From positions 248,001 to 312,000 of the forward strand of contig JBEWZL010000030.1 in NCBI GenBank assembly GCA_045837725.1: a DNA stretch of 64,000 nt. The letters are read 5' to 3'. The translations under genes were made by a program, and so were the position numbers. Of the stretch, positions 22,757 through 34,038 are shown one piece after another (position 1 is the stretch's first letter; every line of letters starts with the position of its first letter). Under the pieces are notes generated by a model. It was given only the letters and a program-made list of their open reading frames with translations, ran no database searches and had not been told where the DNA came from. The stretch is from Vermamoeba vermiformis (lineage: Eukaryota > Tubulinea > Echinamoebida).

Positions 22757-23492
22757 ATGTCCAAGTCACAATTCAAAGCCGAACATACTCTTGGTAAGTT
22801 TGCGGGCGGTCTTTGATTCAAATCGAGTTTCCATCTCCGTAACTCGTCCTTATTTTTATTCTAACATCGATATTATTTTATAAATATTCATATATTAATT
22901 ATTACGAATAGAGAAGCGAAAGGAAGTCGCTGACAAAATTAAAGCCAAGTATCCGGATCGTATTCCCGTAAGTGCCTTATTATTCCCTATTTGTGGCAAT
23001 AACTAATTATAAAATAGGTTATCGTAGAAAAGGCTCCTAAGAGCGATGCTCCCGATATCGATAAGAAGAAGTAAGCAAAATAGATTTACGAAATTATTTT
23101 TACGTGGAGCTCACTCCTTATTTTCCAAAGGTTCTTGGTGCCTCAAGATATCACTGTCGGCAAATTTATCTATGAAATCAGAAAGCATATGTCCAAGTTG
23201 CAACCCGAGAAAGCTATTTTCTTGTTCGTGAACGACGTTTTGCCTTCGTCTTGTAAGTGTTTATTTATACTGATTAATACAAAAAATATTCGCATATTCT
23301 TATAATAACGTTATACTTGCTATTAATATTGAAGATTCTGCGTTCAGTAATCAATTCTTATTTTTTCGTATTAAAATGCTAATTCGTTATTCAACAGCTG
23401 CTTTGATGTCTCACATCTACGAGAAGTACAAGGACGAAGATGGTTTCTTGTACATCACTTACAGTGGCGAGAACACTTTCGGTGGCTTCTAA
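22757..23492 (+). CDS. ATG8: ATG8 ubiquitin-like autophagy protein
   Basis: Five small exons (22757-22793, 22912-22967, 23018-23070, 23131-23252, 23398-23492) join in phase to about 120 residues. Family motifs run through the protein: [82 protein letters not shown]. After processing by Atg4 at the conserved Gly of TFG, the Gly is conjugated to phosphatidylethanolamine on phagophore membranes, where it recruits LIR-containing cargo receptors. Only GF follows the processing Gly, a short tail like that of GABARAP-type members. It is tail-to-tail with FtsZ, 93 bp apart. Confidence 0.96.
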
Positions 23493-23585
23493 GCGCCCTT
23501 TATAAATAGTGTATTTTTCAAACTCGGTTTTACAACCTATGTAGATGCTGTGCTATTGTACATAAATAAATATTTGACGCGGTAA

Positions 23586-25471
23586 TTATTTGTTCAAGTT
23601 CACTCCTTCAATTCCTGTTGCCACAACGCTGACGCGGATCTTGTCAGCTAACGAGGCGTCGATGTCCGATCCAAATATAACCAAGGTTGATTGCGACAAT
23701 CTGTTCTTAATCACTTGTGTCGCTTCGTCTACTTGATGCAGAGTCAGATCAGGACCGCCAGTGACGTGAATCAGCACGCCTTTCGCTGTCAGCAAGGAGC
23801 TGTTCTCGATGAATTGATTGGTAATGGCCAGTTCTGCGGCACGACGAGCCCTATTAAAAACGTCAGTAAAATGGCTATTTAAACACCTAATGGCTTCAAG
23901 TACCTTCGTTCTCCTGCGGCTTCACCAGATCCAATCAAAGCAGTGCCTGACATTGACATAACGGACTTGAGATCTCCAAAGTCCAGATTGACGAGTGCTG
24001 GATTCAACACGAGATCAGTGATGGTCTTGACACTTTGGAACAGTGCTTTGTTGGCCTGTTTGAAGCCTTCTAACAAGGTAGCTTGGGTGTTATTAGAGCC
24101 GAACGCTTTGAACTACAATAGATAATAAGCACAAGTAAAACTGTTGTGGCTTGGGACTTACGATGAATTGATTGGGAATAACGACAAGTGTGTCAACAAT
24201 TGATTTGATCTCAGCAAGTCCTCGTTGTGCCACTGCTGATTTGTAGCCGCCTTCAAAATCGAATGGCTTGGTGACTAGGGCACGGTTAGACAGTGACACA
24301 TAATATACTACTTTGACACGTACCAACGCCCACAGTAAGAATGCCTCGCTCTTTAAGTGCACGTGCGATAACCGGGCCAGCACCTGTGCCAGTACCACCA
24401 CCGAGGCCAAGTGTCAAAAACACTAAGTGCGTGTCTCCAAGTGCTTCAAGTACGCGATCAACTGACTCCTCTGCAGCTGCTCTGCCCTTCTCGACACTTG
24501 ATCCCGTTGACATGCCTCCTGTTGTCTTGACTCCGATTTGGATCCGATTTTCACATGACGAGAGACTACAGCACAGTTAATAATTGCTACCAATCTCGCA
24601 CTAAGAGACGTACCCTAATGATTGCGGATCAGTGTTGATGACGTAGTACTCGACGCCATCGCACTTCTCTTGCATCATGTAGTTGACTGCATTGCATCCA
24701 GCACCACCAACACCGCACACAGCAATGCGTGGTCGAAGGTACTCCATCTTTGCAGCTGGTTTATCGTGGTGACTGGAAGACTTGTGATTGTGGTGCGAGT
24801 GCTCGTGTGCTACATGATGCGCGGTTGTTTGTGGTGGTGCTTTCAGTTCCTCTTTTTGCCTTTGGTCAGCTTTCTCTTCCTCTTGTTCAGTGATAGTTGT
24901 GCTAGTATTTTCGTGGCTATTTACATCGGTATTAACAACTTGTTCTGGAGGTGATGTTGTGCTCTCATTGACAACGTCAGATTGGATCTCGTTGCGTAGT
25001 AGCTCCTCATATTTTGTAGAGGGTGTCGAGGTCTGTTCAAACGGTGTGCTATTGTCTGTTTGTTTAGCTTTGGACGGCAAAGGATCTGCGTGAAATACTG
25101 GCCATGGAATATTTGAGTGGAATGCTTCGAACGATTTTTAGATCGCTGTATTTGCTTAAGTATACTTACTTCGAGTTGTGCTGTTGCGTTGAATATTTAA
25201 TAGTCCTGCTGGAGCGACTTTCTTAGTTAGCGGATCTGAACAAGTAAATTAATTTAATTAAACAATTTAATTAACAAAAAAATCGATCGTCCATCGTGCA
25301 TAATTTTAATCGTATGCCCATGCTCTCATAAAAGTAAAGATCGTATTTAATGAATTTGTAATTGAAAAAATCTTCAGAAAATCAGCTGTCAAATTTGCAC
25401 TTACTTCTATTCGCTCGAAATCCTCTACGTGCATTCCTAATACAAACTAATCCATATTTATACAACAACAT
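23586..25471 (-). CDS. ftsZ: Mitochondrial FtsZ division GTPase
   Basis: About eight exons on the minus strand; ATG at 25471. The first two exons give a presequence-like start ([18 protein letters not shown] and then KKVAPAGLL). The next exon holds a 100-residue Ser/Thr/Glu then His-rich linker ([14 protein letters not shown]). The FtsZ fold follows: [27 protein letters not shown], the tubulin/FtsZ signature [26 protein letters not shown], and the C-terminal domain [16 protein letters not shown] with [24 protein letters not shown]. No C-terminal ZipA/FtsA-binding peptide follows. Mitochondrial FtsZ forms the matrix-side division ring in amoebozoans, stramenopiles, red algae and others, and is lost in animals and fungi. 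Confidence 0.93.
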
Positions 25472-25596
25472 AACTGTTGAGGTCTTTGTGAACGGATAAA
25501 ACAAGAATAAGATATTTATGTTATTGAATTCACCTCATTTTGAAATGACACGTCGTCCACAACACCTCCATTAACTCAACACTCCACTAGCAATCA
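25472..25596. promoter_or_regulatory. Short bidirectional promoter between FtsZ and the ICT1-like gene
   Basis: Only 125 bp separate the two divergent start codons, so both genes must share this region. Both products are mitochondrial, which makes co-regulation plausible. The stretch holds repeated ACTC/CACC elements (ccattaactcaacactccac), but no recognised factor site. Confidence 0.5.
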
Positions 25597-26299
25597 ATGT
25601 TCTCACGCTCATTAATATCAAGCTTCAAAAGCAATAGTTTTATTCGCCTGTTTTCAACTGTAAGTGTTCTAACTATGACAATCACGCTATGTATAATTTT
25701 AAATATTATCCTGAGAGTTATATTACAATCCTAAATAATTTTTAATGTTTTCTTGCCAGTTCAAACTCGGTAATTAATTTTTATGTGTTTATTAGCAAGC
25801 CCCTAAAGTTCCTAAAGAAAAGATACTAGTCACCTTCTGTAGATCACGTGGACCAGGTGGCTCGAATGTTAATAAACGAAGCACAAAGGCCGAGATAAGA
25901 TTTAACGTGGATTCAGCGGATTGGATCCCCGATCCAATGAAGCCAATTCTCAAGACCAAATATGCCACCTATTTAAACAAAGATGGGGAGCTTATTCTAT
26001 CCGCCGACAAGTATAGAACACAAGAAGAGAACACGAAGAACTGTTTCAACAAGCTGCAAGCCTACATCAACGAAGCACACGCAAACATGCTGGGCTTGCC
26101 GGGCAAACAAGAGCGCAAAGTTGAACGAATAATCAAGCGCAAGAAGAAACAATATAAACGAGCCAAGACCAAAGTCGAAATCTTAAAAATGGAGGAAGAG
26201 ACAGGCGCCAAGACCGCACCCTTAAATAATACCTCTAGTGTGCCAGCATCGAACTCAACAGCTGCACCTAAGCCAAACTCAGACGCTAAACAAGAGTAA
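25597..26299 (+). CDS. ICT1/MRPL58-like mitochondrial protein with altered GGQ motif
   Basis: Two exons (25597-25659, 25796-26299), about 188 residues. Start MFSRSLISSFKSNSFIRLF is a typical presequence. The release-factor-like domain follows: VTFCRSRGPGGSNVNKRSTK then AEIRFNVDSADWIP, GELILSADKYRTQEEN, CFNKLQAYINEA, and the basic tail KRKKKQYKRAKTKVE. In ICT1 (mL62) the loop reads GGQ and the Gln places water for peptidyl-tRNA hydrolysis; here the codons at 25856-25864 read Gly-Gly-Ser. The fold and basic tail are kept, so it may be a non-hydrolytic mitoribosome subunit. An alanine/proline-rich end follows. Confidence 0.85.
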
Positions 26300-26639
26300 T
26301 ATACCGTTAAGATTAAAGGAGCTGTCTTGTGTGCCAACTGTTGGTTGTGCTTGTCCACTCGGATCCAGCCACTTGCAGCTCACGTGTCATCGCGCCAACA
26401 CCGCGCACATCACAAGTCCACGGTGTGAATACGCGTGCCACACGGGCATAATACGAGTCTCGAAGTAATGTGCTTTAATTAGCTTACAGTACCCAGCACA
26501 ACGGTTACAAAAAGGTGTTGGATATTTTATTGAAAATAATAAATGTCTCCGTGAATACAAACTAAACAAAAATCAAAGGCGTATTCATTACTCACGTAAC
26601 AAATATCATTAATTATTAATCATTTTCGAGTTGTTGGTC

Positions 26640-27454
26640 TTATTTCCTTCTGTAGGCTTCACGTTCCTTGATCTCTTGTTGGACTTGGAGAATATAATCG
26701 CGCAAATAAGGTCTGTCTTGTTCAGGGGTAGTCCATTGTTCCTTGGGCAAAATCTTGCCAGTACCGTTCAATTGGACGGCGACTTGAATACGCTTCATGC
26801 GAGCTTCTTGCTCTTCCTTGGGAAGTCGCTTAACAGCTTCTTGAATTTCAGGATATTCAACCAACAAATCTTCGAATTTCAAACCTTGACAAAAGTGTTA
26901 ATCATTCAGTAAACGGTCTAATAAATTATTGGTTTATCAGATTAAATTTGGTTGTCACTTAATTTTACTCTAGGGGCCAAATATCGCGTTCAAATAATAT
27001 TAATAATTAAATCTGACGATGATAATTATAATATAAAAATTTAGGAGTATAACCAGACCAGATTTGACGAATAATTTTATAATAATGTTATAAACGCATA
27101 AATAAGCCTAAAATAATTACCATATTTTCTATAACCCATGCTGTTGAGATACCAGTTACCAAGACCAGTCTTATCAATCAACTTAACGAAGAATCTGGAC
27201 AAGGCGCCCATATTTTCCTCAGCGGCTGCAACCTTTTGTCTTTCAAGTTCCTCAGGAGTCTTGGGACCCTTAATAATAGTACCATTCAATTCTTAATTTA
27301 AAAAGGGTTATTAGGGTCGTGAATTCAATACGAAAAACAGCTGGATCTTACGGGTTGAATAGCTGCGAGCAAACAACGAAGCTCCACTGCGAGTAGCAGG
27401 TGAAGGAGCAACAAGCTTGGTCAAAGAAGTTTTGCTGGCTCTCCACAAAGACAT
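26640..27454 (-). CDS. UQCRB: UQCRB/QCR7, cytochrome bc1 complex subunit 7
   Basis: Three exons; ATG at 27454. The core runs GLGNWYLNSMGYRKYGLKFE, DLLVEYPEIQEAVKRLP, EARMKRIQVAVQLN, ILPKEQWTTPEQDRPYL and RDYILQVQQEIKERE, the standard order of the 14-kDa subunit. It contacts cytochrome b on the matrix side of complex III and is needed for its assembly. The N-terminal MSLWRASKTSLTKLVAPSP is a presequence-like extension, which this family usually lacks or has very short. It is tail-to-tail with the ICT1-like gene; the 340 bp between them (26300-26639) hold only 3' UTR-like sequence. Confidence 0.92.
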
Positions 27455-27879
27455 TGCGATGTTGTCGATAATTACAAAAATGATAAATAATAAAATCGCA
27501 AGTGTCACGCGGTTTGAAGGATCTCGTGCAGGCGGTTCGGAAAACAGACAATATGAAATAACAAACGTACTTGATATTGGCAACTAAGAATTAAACTTGA
27601 ACAATTAAAATGACGTGATGGAGGCGAAGAAATAAGATCAGATTCGACGGGGTTACAAAAAAATCAAATTAACCATAAAAATTTATTCAATTAATCTAAT
27701 AATTTTAGTTGATAGTTACTCGCTCGTTCCCTAGGTTAGGAAGTAAATTAGTAGCAAGATATTTAATAAAAAAAGATTATATTTTAGAATTTTTGGTTTA
27801 TTTTAGTCCGATTATCGAGACTATTTACAAGCAACTTCTTCTTTGATAGGGCTAATATTCTTAGGCCGTGCTTGTTGAC

Positions 27880-28029
27880 TTAACGAGCTCTTTGTCTCAT
27901 CTTTCTTCTCTTTCGCTTCAAGCGTCTTTGTCTCTTCTTCTTCCACTATAAGTACATAGGAGTATTAATACGCTGTACTAATTGCTAACGAGTTAACGTT
28001 CGAAGTCAAGTAATTACCTTATCTCTCAT
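27880..28029 (-). CDS. RPL41: Ribosomal protein eL41 (25 residues, two exons)
   Basis: Too short for ordinary gene finding. Exon 1 (28018-28029) is just ATG and three codons, MRDK, followed by a GTAATT donor; exon 2 (27880-27945) follows an acceptor TATAG and reads [16 protein letters not shown] then RQRAR and TAA. The product is almost the same as animal and fungal eL41 ([20 protein letters not shown] plus RQRSK). It lies at the intersubunit bridge of the 80S ribosome. The intron splits after the fourth codon. A second open frame through exon 2 rich in Glu/Lys is a by-product of the AAG/AGA composition. Confidence 0.95.
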
Positions 28030-28268
28030 GGTTACCGGTAGCTAAAAAATTGAAAGACGAATGAACAGGAAGGATGAAAACAAAAAGAGAACGAAAGCCA
28101 GGTGTTCCGTGATTGGTCGGAATTTTTGACCGTCAAATTTTCGATTTCGGGAAGGGCAAATTCCTAACCGACGTTATGTCGGTGAGGGGAAACAACGGAT
28201 CGTGCAAGCAGGAGCTTTCGGTTGGTATTAAATAAGACTGATTTATTGTCTATTATGTACAGGTTTGT

Positions 28269-29164
28269 TTAGAAGATGGAGATCAGGGCGAAGCAAGCGT
28301 AGAATAAAACGAGGGGATAGCCAACCAGCAAGCGCTGCTCAACCATCATCAATACGCGCACGAACATAAGGGCGGCCGAGTAAGTGCACCAGGCAACGCA
28401 GAGACCGACGAGAAGAAAGCCGATCCAACTCCTAATCCGGATTAGTCCTTTGTTGCACGTAATTAATTCGTAAGCGTTACGTACGTGACAGAGATGAATA
28501 CGGCCATGCAGGCTAAGAACACCATCGGTAATAAACAATAGCCGAGGACACTAATCGTTCTGTACATGTCGATACCAGTGTCGCTCATTACATTCAATAA
28601 TAAATACATAGATACTGAGCCTACTGCACCGAGTCCATAAATATAGCCAAAGTGTAACTTTCCAGTCTATAACATAACAGGGACGTTAGATCAAGGGTGA
28701 CGTGGATGCGTAAAAATCTTGTTTGCCCTTAAAAATAGTCAATTGCAAAAAATTAATCAAGAAATTAAGTAAGAAATGCGTTCACGATTAATATTAAGTG
28801 ATAGCACTGATTTGGCGGGTATAAAATTTTTCCATAATTAAATAAAAATTCAATTTGAGCTTACCATCAGCAGAAAAGTGCCCAATAATAGCGCAAAAAA
28901 TAATGGGCCTGAAAGGTCGTTATCTTCTAACGATTCTTGATCGACCTCTTTGAATGGATTGAGGACTGCCATAGTTTTTTTCCTGATGTGCGTTATATTA
29001 ATTCCTAATTCTTCCAATAATGGTGGCTCATTTTCAAATCCAGTATTTGCATAACTTCCGCTATTGTCATATCCGTAAGTATTCGCGCCCATGTAAGGAT
29101 TTGGTTGGGCAACGTAAGAAGGCTGTCCGCCTTCCACTCCAAAATTTTGTTGTGGCCACGACAT
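28269..29164 (-). CDS. YIPF5: YIPF5/Yip1 family Golgi membrane protein
   Basis: Three exons (28865-29164, about 28496-28676, 28269-28417 approximately). The cytosolic N-terminus is Gln/Pro/Tyr/Gly-rich (MSWPQQNFGVEGGQPS). The conserved Yip1 segment follows: LLEELGINITHIRKKT, LNPFKEVDQE, DLSGPLFFALLLGTFLLM, GKLHFGYIYGLGAVGS, MYRTISVLGYCLLPMV and a further three hydrophobic helices to LFYACFALISIF. Five membrane spans in all. Yip1 proteins bind Yif1 and Rab GTPases and act in ER-to-Golgi transport. The alternative upstream in-frame ATG adds only four residues. Confidence 0.9.
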
Positions 29165-29399
29165 TGCTCTATACAATAAATACTATCGAGCTATTGTGCC
29201 TCGTTTAATGGACGTAGAATAATGGGAATTGCTGACGTAATGATGAAATTTTGTTTGACAACGGAAAATTTCGCGTTTTAAGAGGAGATGAATGCTTGCG
29301 AAATAACTGGGTTCATATGTTATAGGTGATTATGATAGTACTTTCGCAAATGGTGTCTTTATTATGTACATGTAGAGATCTTGGTGGCAGGACACTTCT

Positions 29400-32300
29400 T
29401 TACCAAGTTTCGCTTAAAATAGCATCAGAAGCAGACAAATCAACTGACTGGACTAATTTAGACTTCAAGAAACTGAAGCTAGGACGATCAATGACCAGTT
29501 TAGGAATGACTATCTGCTCGGGCTTGACGTCATCAAACTCCGTCGTGACTGAATCGAGTGAAATGCGCGAGGCAAATGACCGACTCTTGCGCATGCCTCC
29601 TTCTTTCTTTTCTTTGTCACTCAACGCGTCTAGCTCTGTTTTGTTCAGCACGGTGTCATCGAACCTAATGGTTGGCGTGTACATTAGCACGAGTGATTTG
29701 AACAAGGCACCGTTAGTTACGTACATGTCAGGCTTGTAGTTCATCAACAACTTCTTCAAGTGTCTCACTGGCAGATCAGGACACACTGACTCGCGTGTTG
29801 AGTCTTGGGCGAGGGACTCTTTTTGACGGAGACAGAGTACATCAGCAGCCTTAGATAATGACGTTAGCTCTGGTCCTGTTTCCGAGATGTGTTGACACGT
29901 ACCTGGCGCGAGGCCTTTGTTGCTTGTTGAATCATGCTTGAGCACAACGGATTAGTGGTCGTCAACCATTCTTCGAGTTGACTCATCGCCATCTTGAGCT
30001 GCAGGCCCATGCCACACGACGAATGTTCCATCATGATTTGCAGTAACCTCGTCTAGAAGCGCTCTGTTAGCACGTAATACGATCGGGCTTGCCGGTACTT
30101 ACGTCAAGGTATTCGAATAACAATAGCTGCACTTGGTACTTCAAGCCATCAATGATATTGTTCTGCGTCATTGTTTTGAACACATCAGCGAGAATTTCCG
30201 TCAAATTAGTGATGTTTTCTTCCGCTCTCATATTTCTAATCGAGCATGTTAGTTCGAATTATCATCACAACTACCACTGAAAACTTACACAGTAGGATCG
30301 ACAAGGTACTTTGGCAAGCTTAAAAATACATTTTTTATAATAGTTCCCATTTTCTACGAGACATTAGTTCGTCATTAAAAAAGGGCAATTCTAAACTTAC
30401 GCGGTCAAGCAGTTCAAACAAATACGTGACGAGTGTGTCAGCCACGCCTCGCAAATTGTTTTCAAAGTCACGCATGTTGCTTCGTTCAGCGGGACTCACA
30501 TCAACGCTGAAATCTTCACGACTTGTTTTGGTGAAGTAATACACTGCTTGAACGGTGCTCAGCCAGTACATCAAACCTCCCAATTTTTCACGGTTTTTCT
30601 AGTGACGCACGATTAACATGAGCATTACGGTACAGCTATGGTCTAGGACGTACCTTTGCGAATAGCTCTAGGGTTGAAATCAAGCGCGAGAGGATTTTAT
30701 CGTTGTCAATGTCAAATGCGTGCCATTGCGTGAGACATTTGTGCGTGATGAAAGCCACGACTGAAATCTTGTTGCTGAAGCGAGGGTCCATGGGCAACAC
30801 TGTCTCCAATAAAAACTTCAAATCTTCGTCCTGTTAGCATAGGTTAGTAAGCCAGCCACAAAGTCTGACTGAAGATGATTGACGTACCAGTCGGTTCTGC
30901 GCGAGTTCTAGTTTGAGTTGCAGCGCGTTATCAGTGCGCGGCGAAAGTGTCTCGGGATTGACACCTGCAGCATAAGGCAACTTGTCGACATCAAATGATT
31001 TGACACGACGATGACCGACACGTTTGTTCATTATACGCTGAGGAGCAACACTCTTAGGACCGGTCTGTGGGCCTGAGTCTAGCGATGGTACTGTTAAGTG
31101 ATTGGCGGCCTCACCAGCGGCTTCAGTACTCGTGCTTTCAGCTGGCAGTGACAGGGGTTCGATGGGAATGGCGGGAATTTCGATATGTTCACGAAGCATT
31201 TTAATCTCCTTTTCTTTGATTTGTTTGATCTCTGGGTCATCGCTGACGTGGTGCGGCGATCTGCGCGGAGATCTGGGAGATCTCGGAGATTTCTCCTTTT
31301 TATCCGAGAGCTGGATGTTAATCGTGGCCATTTTAAGTTGTTTTCTGTTCAACACTGGACTGCTTTGTGACATGGATCCAGCACTGTCTCTGTTCGTGAT
31401 AGCGTCGTCTGGAGTCTTGCTCGGTGATGATTTATCACTCGGAGACTCCGGAGGTTGTTCCGTGCTGTTATTTTGATCTGCTCCGTTTGCCTCTTTTTGC
31501 GGAATTTCTTCACTGTTGTTCGTGTCACTCTTTTCAGACCCCGTTGACTCACGGTTTTTTCTTCGCGAGTCACTGCGTCGTTTGTCTTTTTTAGTCTTTT
31601 CCACGCCGTCAAGTTCACCACTTGGACTCACTGGCAATCGTTCACTCGTAGTTCGACGCATGCTATGTACGTCAAGTCTGGCACTGACTGGCTCGGGCTC
31701 TTCATTGATCACTCCGCCGATAGATTGCAACACTAGCTCACGTGACTCTTTGCGCTTGAGTTTGACTTTGTCCATTGAGCGCGACAACGAACCTGAACTC
31801 GACGTCCTTCGTGCTGAAGATGTGGTGAGAGTGGATTGTTTCTGCGGCGAGTTGTTGGGATCAATGACGTTGATATTCACTGGTGTTATGTCTATTGGTG
31901 CACTCAAAGGCTGCTTGCTATTGGTGTCGTCGGATGCAGGATCCATGCTGGCACTAAGACTAATGCTAAAAGTCTTCTTTTTATCTTTGCTCGATTTGTC
32001 TTTATCTTTGGACTTGGAACTGTTCATAGTGAGTTAAAACAAATGAAAATTAAGCGATAGAAAGTCGATCTAATTTCAGCGATTGATTTTTACCTTGAAC
32101 TTTCGCTTCTTCGAATGGCTAATACCAACGTGACCTAATATTAGATAATTAAGTATCAATTAGGTATAATTAATAATATTCGATGATTACTTGAAGACCA
32201 GTTTTGTCTTGCAATATGACGGGGTACTTGCTCGAGTCTTCTGTCGTTTGAGCATATTGTACAAGTGATAATTCGAATGGAACGGAATTATTCTAATAAA

Positions 32301-32799
32301 ATTGAGTTAATAATGCGAAATTGAAACCGTTGGCAAAAATTACAATTTTTGAAATGCATAGATCCGCTTTCTAAAATTATTTAATTAATTTAGAATAATA
32401 TATGACACTCTAGAATACATCGGAAATGGAAGGGATAAAGCGATTAATTTTGCAAATTAAATATTTTAATATTAACGTCCTGTCACAACGGCTTACATTT
32501 CCCAGCTTGACTGTTAGTGAAGCTAGTATATCAGCTAAACTCTTTGACCCTTCCTCTCGGTCGAATAGACAACGTGTGCTAATGATAGTTTCATTGTCCC
32601 AAGTAGCAGATCTAGTTGCAGGATCAACCGACACTAATTTTGATTCTGCAGCTGTGTCTGCGAGCTTAATAGCAACTTGTACATCGGTAGCATCTTGAGG
32701 GATTTGAGACACTTTTTGCAATACAATAGTGACTTTGCATTTGATTGCGTGGCTTGATCTCCTCTCAGATTTGCGCCTCGTTGATTTAGAGGAGCTCAT
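29400..32799 (-). CDS. NT-C2 and dilute (DIL) domain protein
   Basis: About ten exons read in continuous phase. The N-terminus (MSSSKSTRRKSERRSSH) leads to an NT-type C2 domain: CKVTIVLQKVSQIP, SVDPATRSATWDNETII, KYPVILQDKTGLQVTLVLA. A 350-residue disordered, Ser/Lys/Pro-rich linker (SPRSPRSPRRSP, many S-P sites) follows. The C-terminal third looks like a DIL domain: GGLMYWLSTVQAVYYFTKT, SSCGMGLQLKMAMSQLEEWL, VCPDLPVRHLKKLLMNYKP. NT-C2 domains (EEIG1, EHBP1 type) bind membranes or actin adaptors; DIL domains are cargo-binding parts of class V myosins and afadin. It is probably a membrane-to-cytoskeleton adaptor. The junction at 32030-32080 is in phase, so this is one gene and not two. Confidence 0.78.
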
Positions 32800-33098
32800 C
32801 TGATGCGTCGATAAATAAATATATAAATAAATAAAAATAAGGTGTTAGCACTGAGTTGTGTTCGTCAATGCTGTCCGTTTGAAATTTGGATCTCAAATTG
32901 CAACGCAATTTATTTGAAACAAAAATCAAAAAAAGAACTTTTTGTAGTACACAAATCTAATGCAATAATGCTGTAATGGAAAATAGAAGTCGCTTCTCCT
33001 CTATTGTAGAGAAGTAATAGTCCGGGTTCGCGTGTAGCGGATCAAAGTAAATTTAGTAATTACAATGTAACAACGAAATATCGACTCTTTATTTAATA

Positions 33099-33950
33099 TC
33101 AATATTGATTCAGTCCTATAATTATATCATCTGCCAGGGCCAATTTGAGACGGAACGCATCCACACCGTTCAAATAATACCTTTCAAAGGATTCATTAGT
33201 ACGCTATTCAATCGCCAATAATATTGCAGCTATTTTCCATCGATAGTACTTACTTCTGCAGCCTCTTGTCTTTAATAAAGCCCAAATTTAAGTACAAATT
33301 AATCGCCCTTTTGTTGGTGATCTCAGTTTCTAATACAACCTGCGAAAATATGACCTTAATAAATATATAGCCATATACACGTGTACATACTTCTTCGCAT
33401 TTATATTCTTTCATTTTTTCAATTGCTTTTGACACGAGAACGGATCCTAAAAAGGTGACACGATTAATAATTAGTGTGCCGGTATATTGATTAGAAATAT
33501 CGTATTAATTATAATTGCGTACCTATTTTTCGTCGTCTATAAGAAGCTTCAACAGCTAACATGGCTATATAGCCTCTGAATGACTTAGTTTTATGATGAT
33601 CTAATTTACAAACAACTGCACCAATGCATTTATCGCCGTCATAGGCCTAAATATTAAATGTGAGTATTATTACAATATTTTAAATTTATTCAACGACCGC
33701 AGATCTGGTGCTAGAAAAATAACCAAAAATAATTGTTTAAAAATTACCAAAAAATAAGAATATGACTTACCAACCAACACAATTTCGGCCAGTTATGAAT
33801 GAAGTATTGATAAGTGTAAACAGAATAAGGCTCAGACAGATCTGCCTCCATTAATCGCATGATTGGCGGCATCTGAGAGTCATCGGTGTAATGGCAATAT
33901 CTGAGCTCTCCTTGCGGTGCATCAGTCGCATTATTATTAGTTTCTGCCAT
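33099..33950 (-). CDS. NAA30: NAA30 (MAK3), catalytic subunit of NatC N-acetyltransferase
   Basis: Five or so exons from ATG 33950 ([16 protein letters not shown]). The GNAT domain matches NAA30 closely: [70 protein letters not shown] (acetyl-CoA loop RRRKIG), [37 protein letters not shown] and DAFRLKLAL. NatC acetylates proteins starting with Met followed by a hydrophobic residue, as they emerge from the ribosome. The short C-terminal extension [10 protein letters not shown] is unusual. Its partners NAA35 and NAA38 are not in the window. Confidence 0.94.
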
Positions 33951-34038
33951 AATGAGTGTTGGTCTTATGGCTAGTTGAATAAAAAAAATTATCGTTTAGT
34001 TTTTCGTTATTATTTCTCGAGCACCACAAGGCTGCAGC
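33951..34038. promoter_or_regulatory. 88-bp bidirectional promoter between NAA30 and a WD-repeat gene
   Basis: Two divergent start codons only 88 bp apart leave room for one shared promoter and both 5' UTRs. It contains an A-rich run (gaataaaaaaaatt) flanked by T-rich sequence, a common nucleosome-depleting element. Confidence 0.5.

Noticed and set aside
28360-28500. Phase conflict in YIPF5 at the acceptor before GLIRIRSW
   Set aside because: A later acceptor (ccggattag) gives VTSWIGFLLVGL in correct phase; the earlier reading was intronic.
30834-32027. Separate gene starting at the ATG near 32027
   Set aside because: The acceptor tatgaacag just at that ATG joins in phase with the NT-C2 exons upstream, giving one continuous protein.
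33000-33050. A tRNA-like GGGTTCGCG element
   Set aside because: No matching acceptor, D or anticodon arms could be drawn around it.
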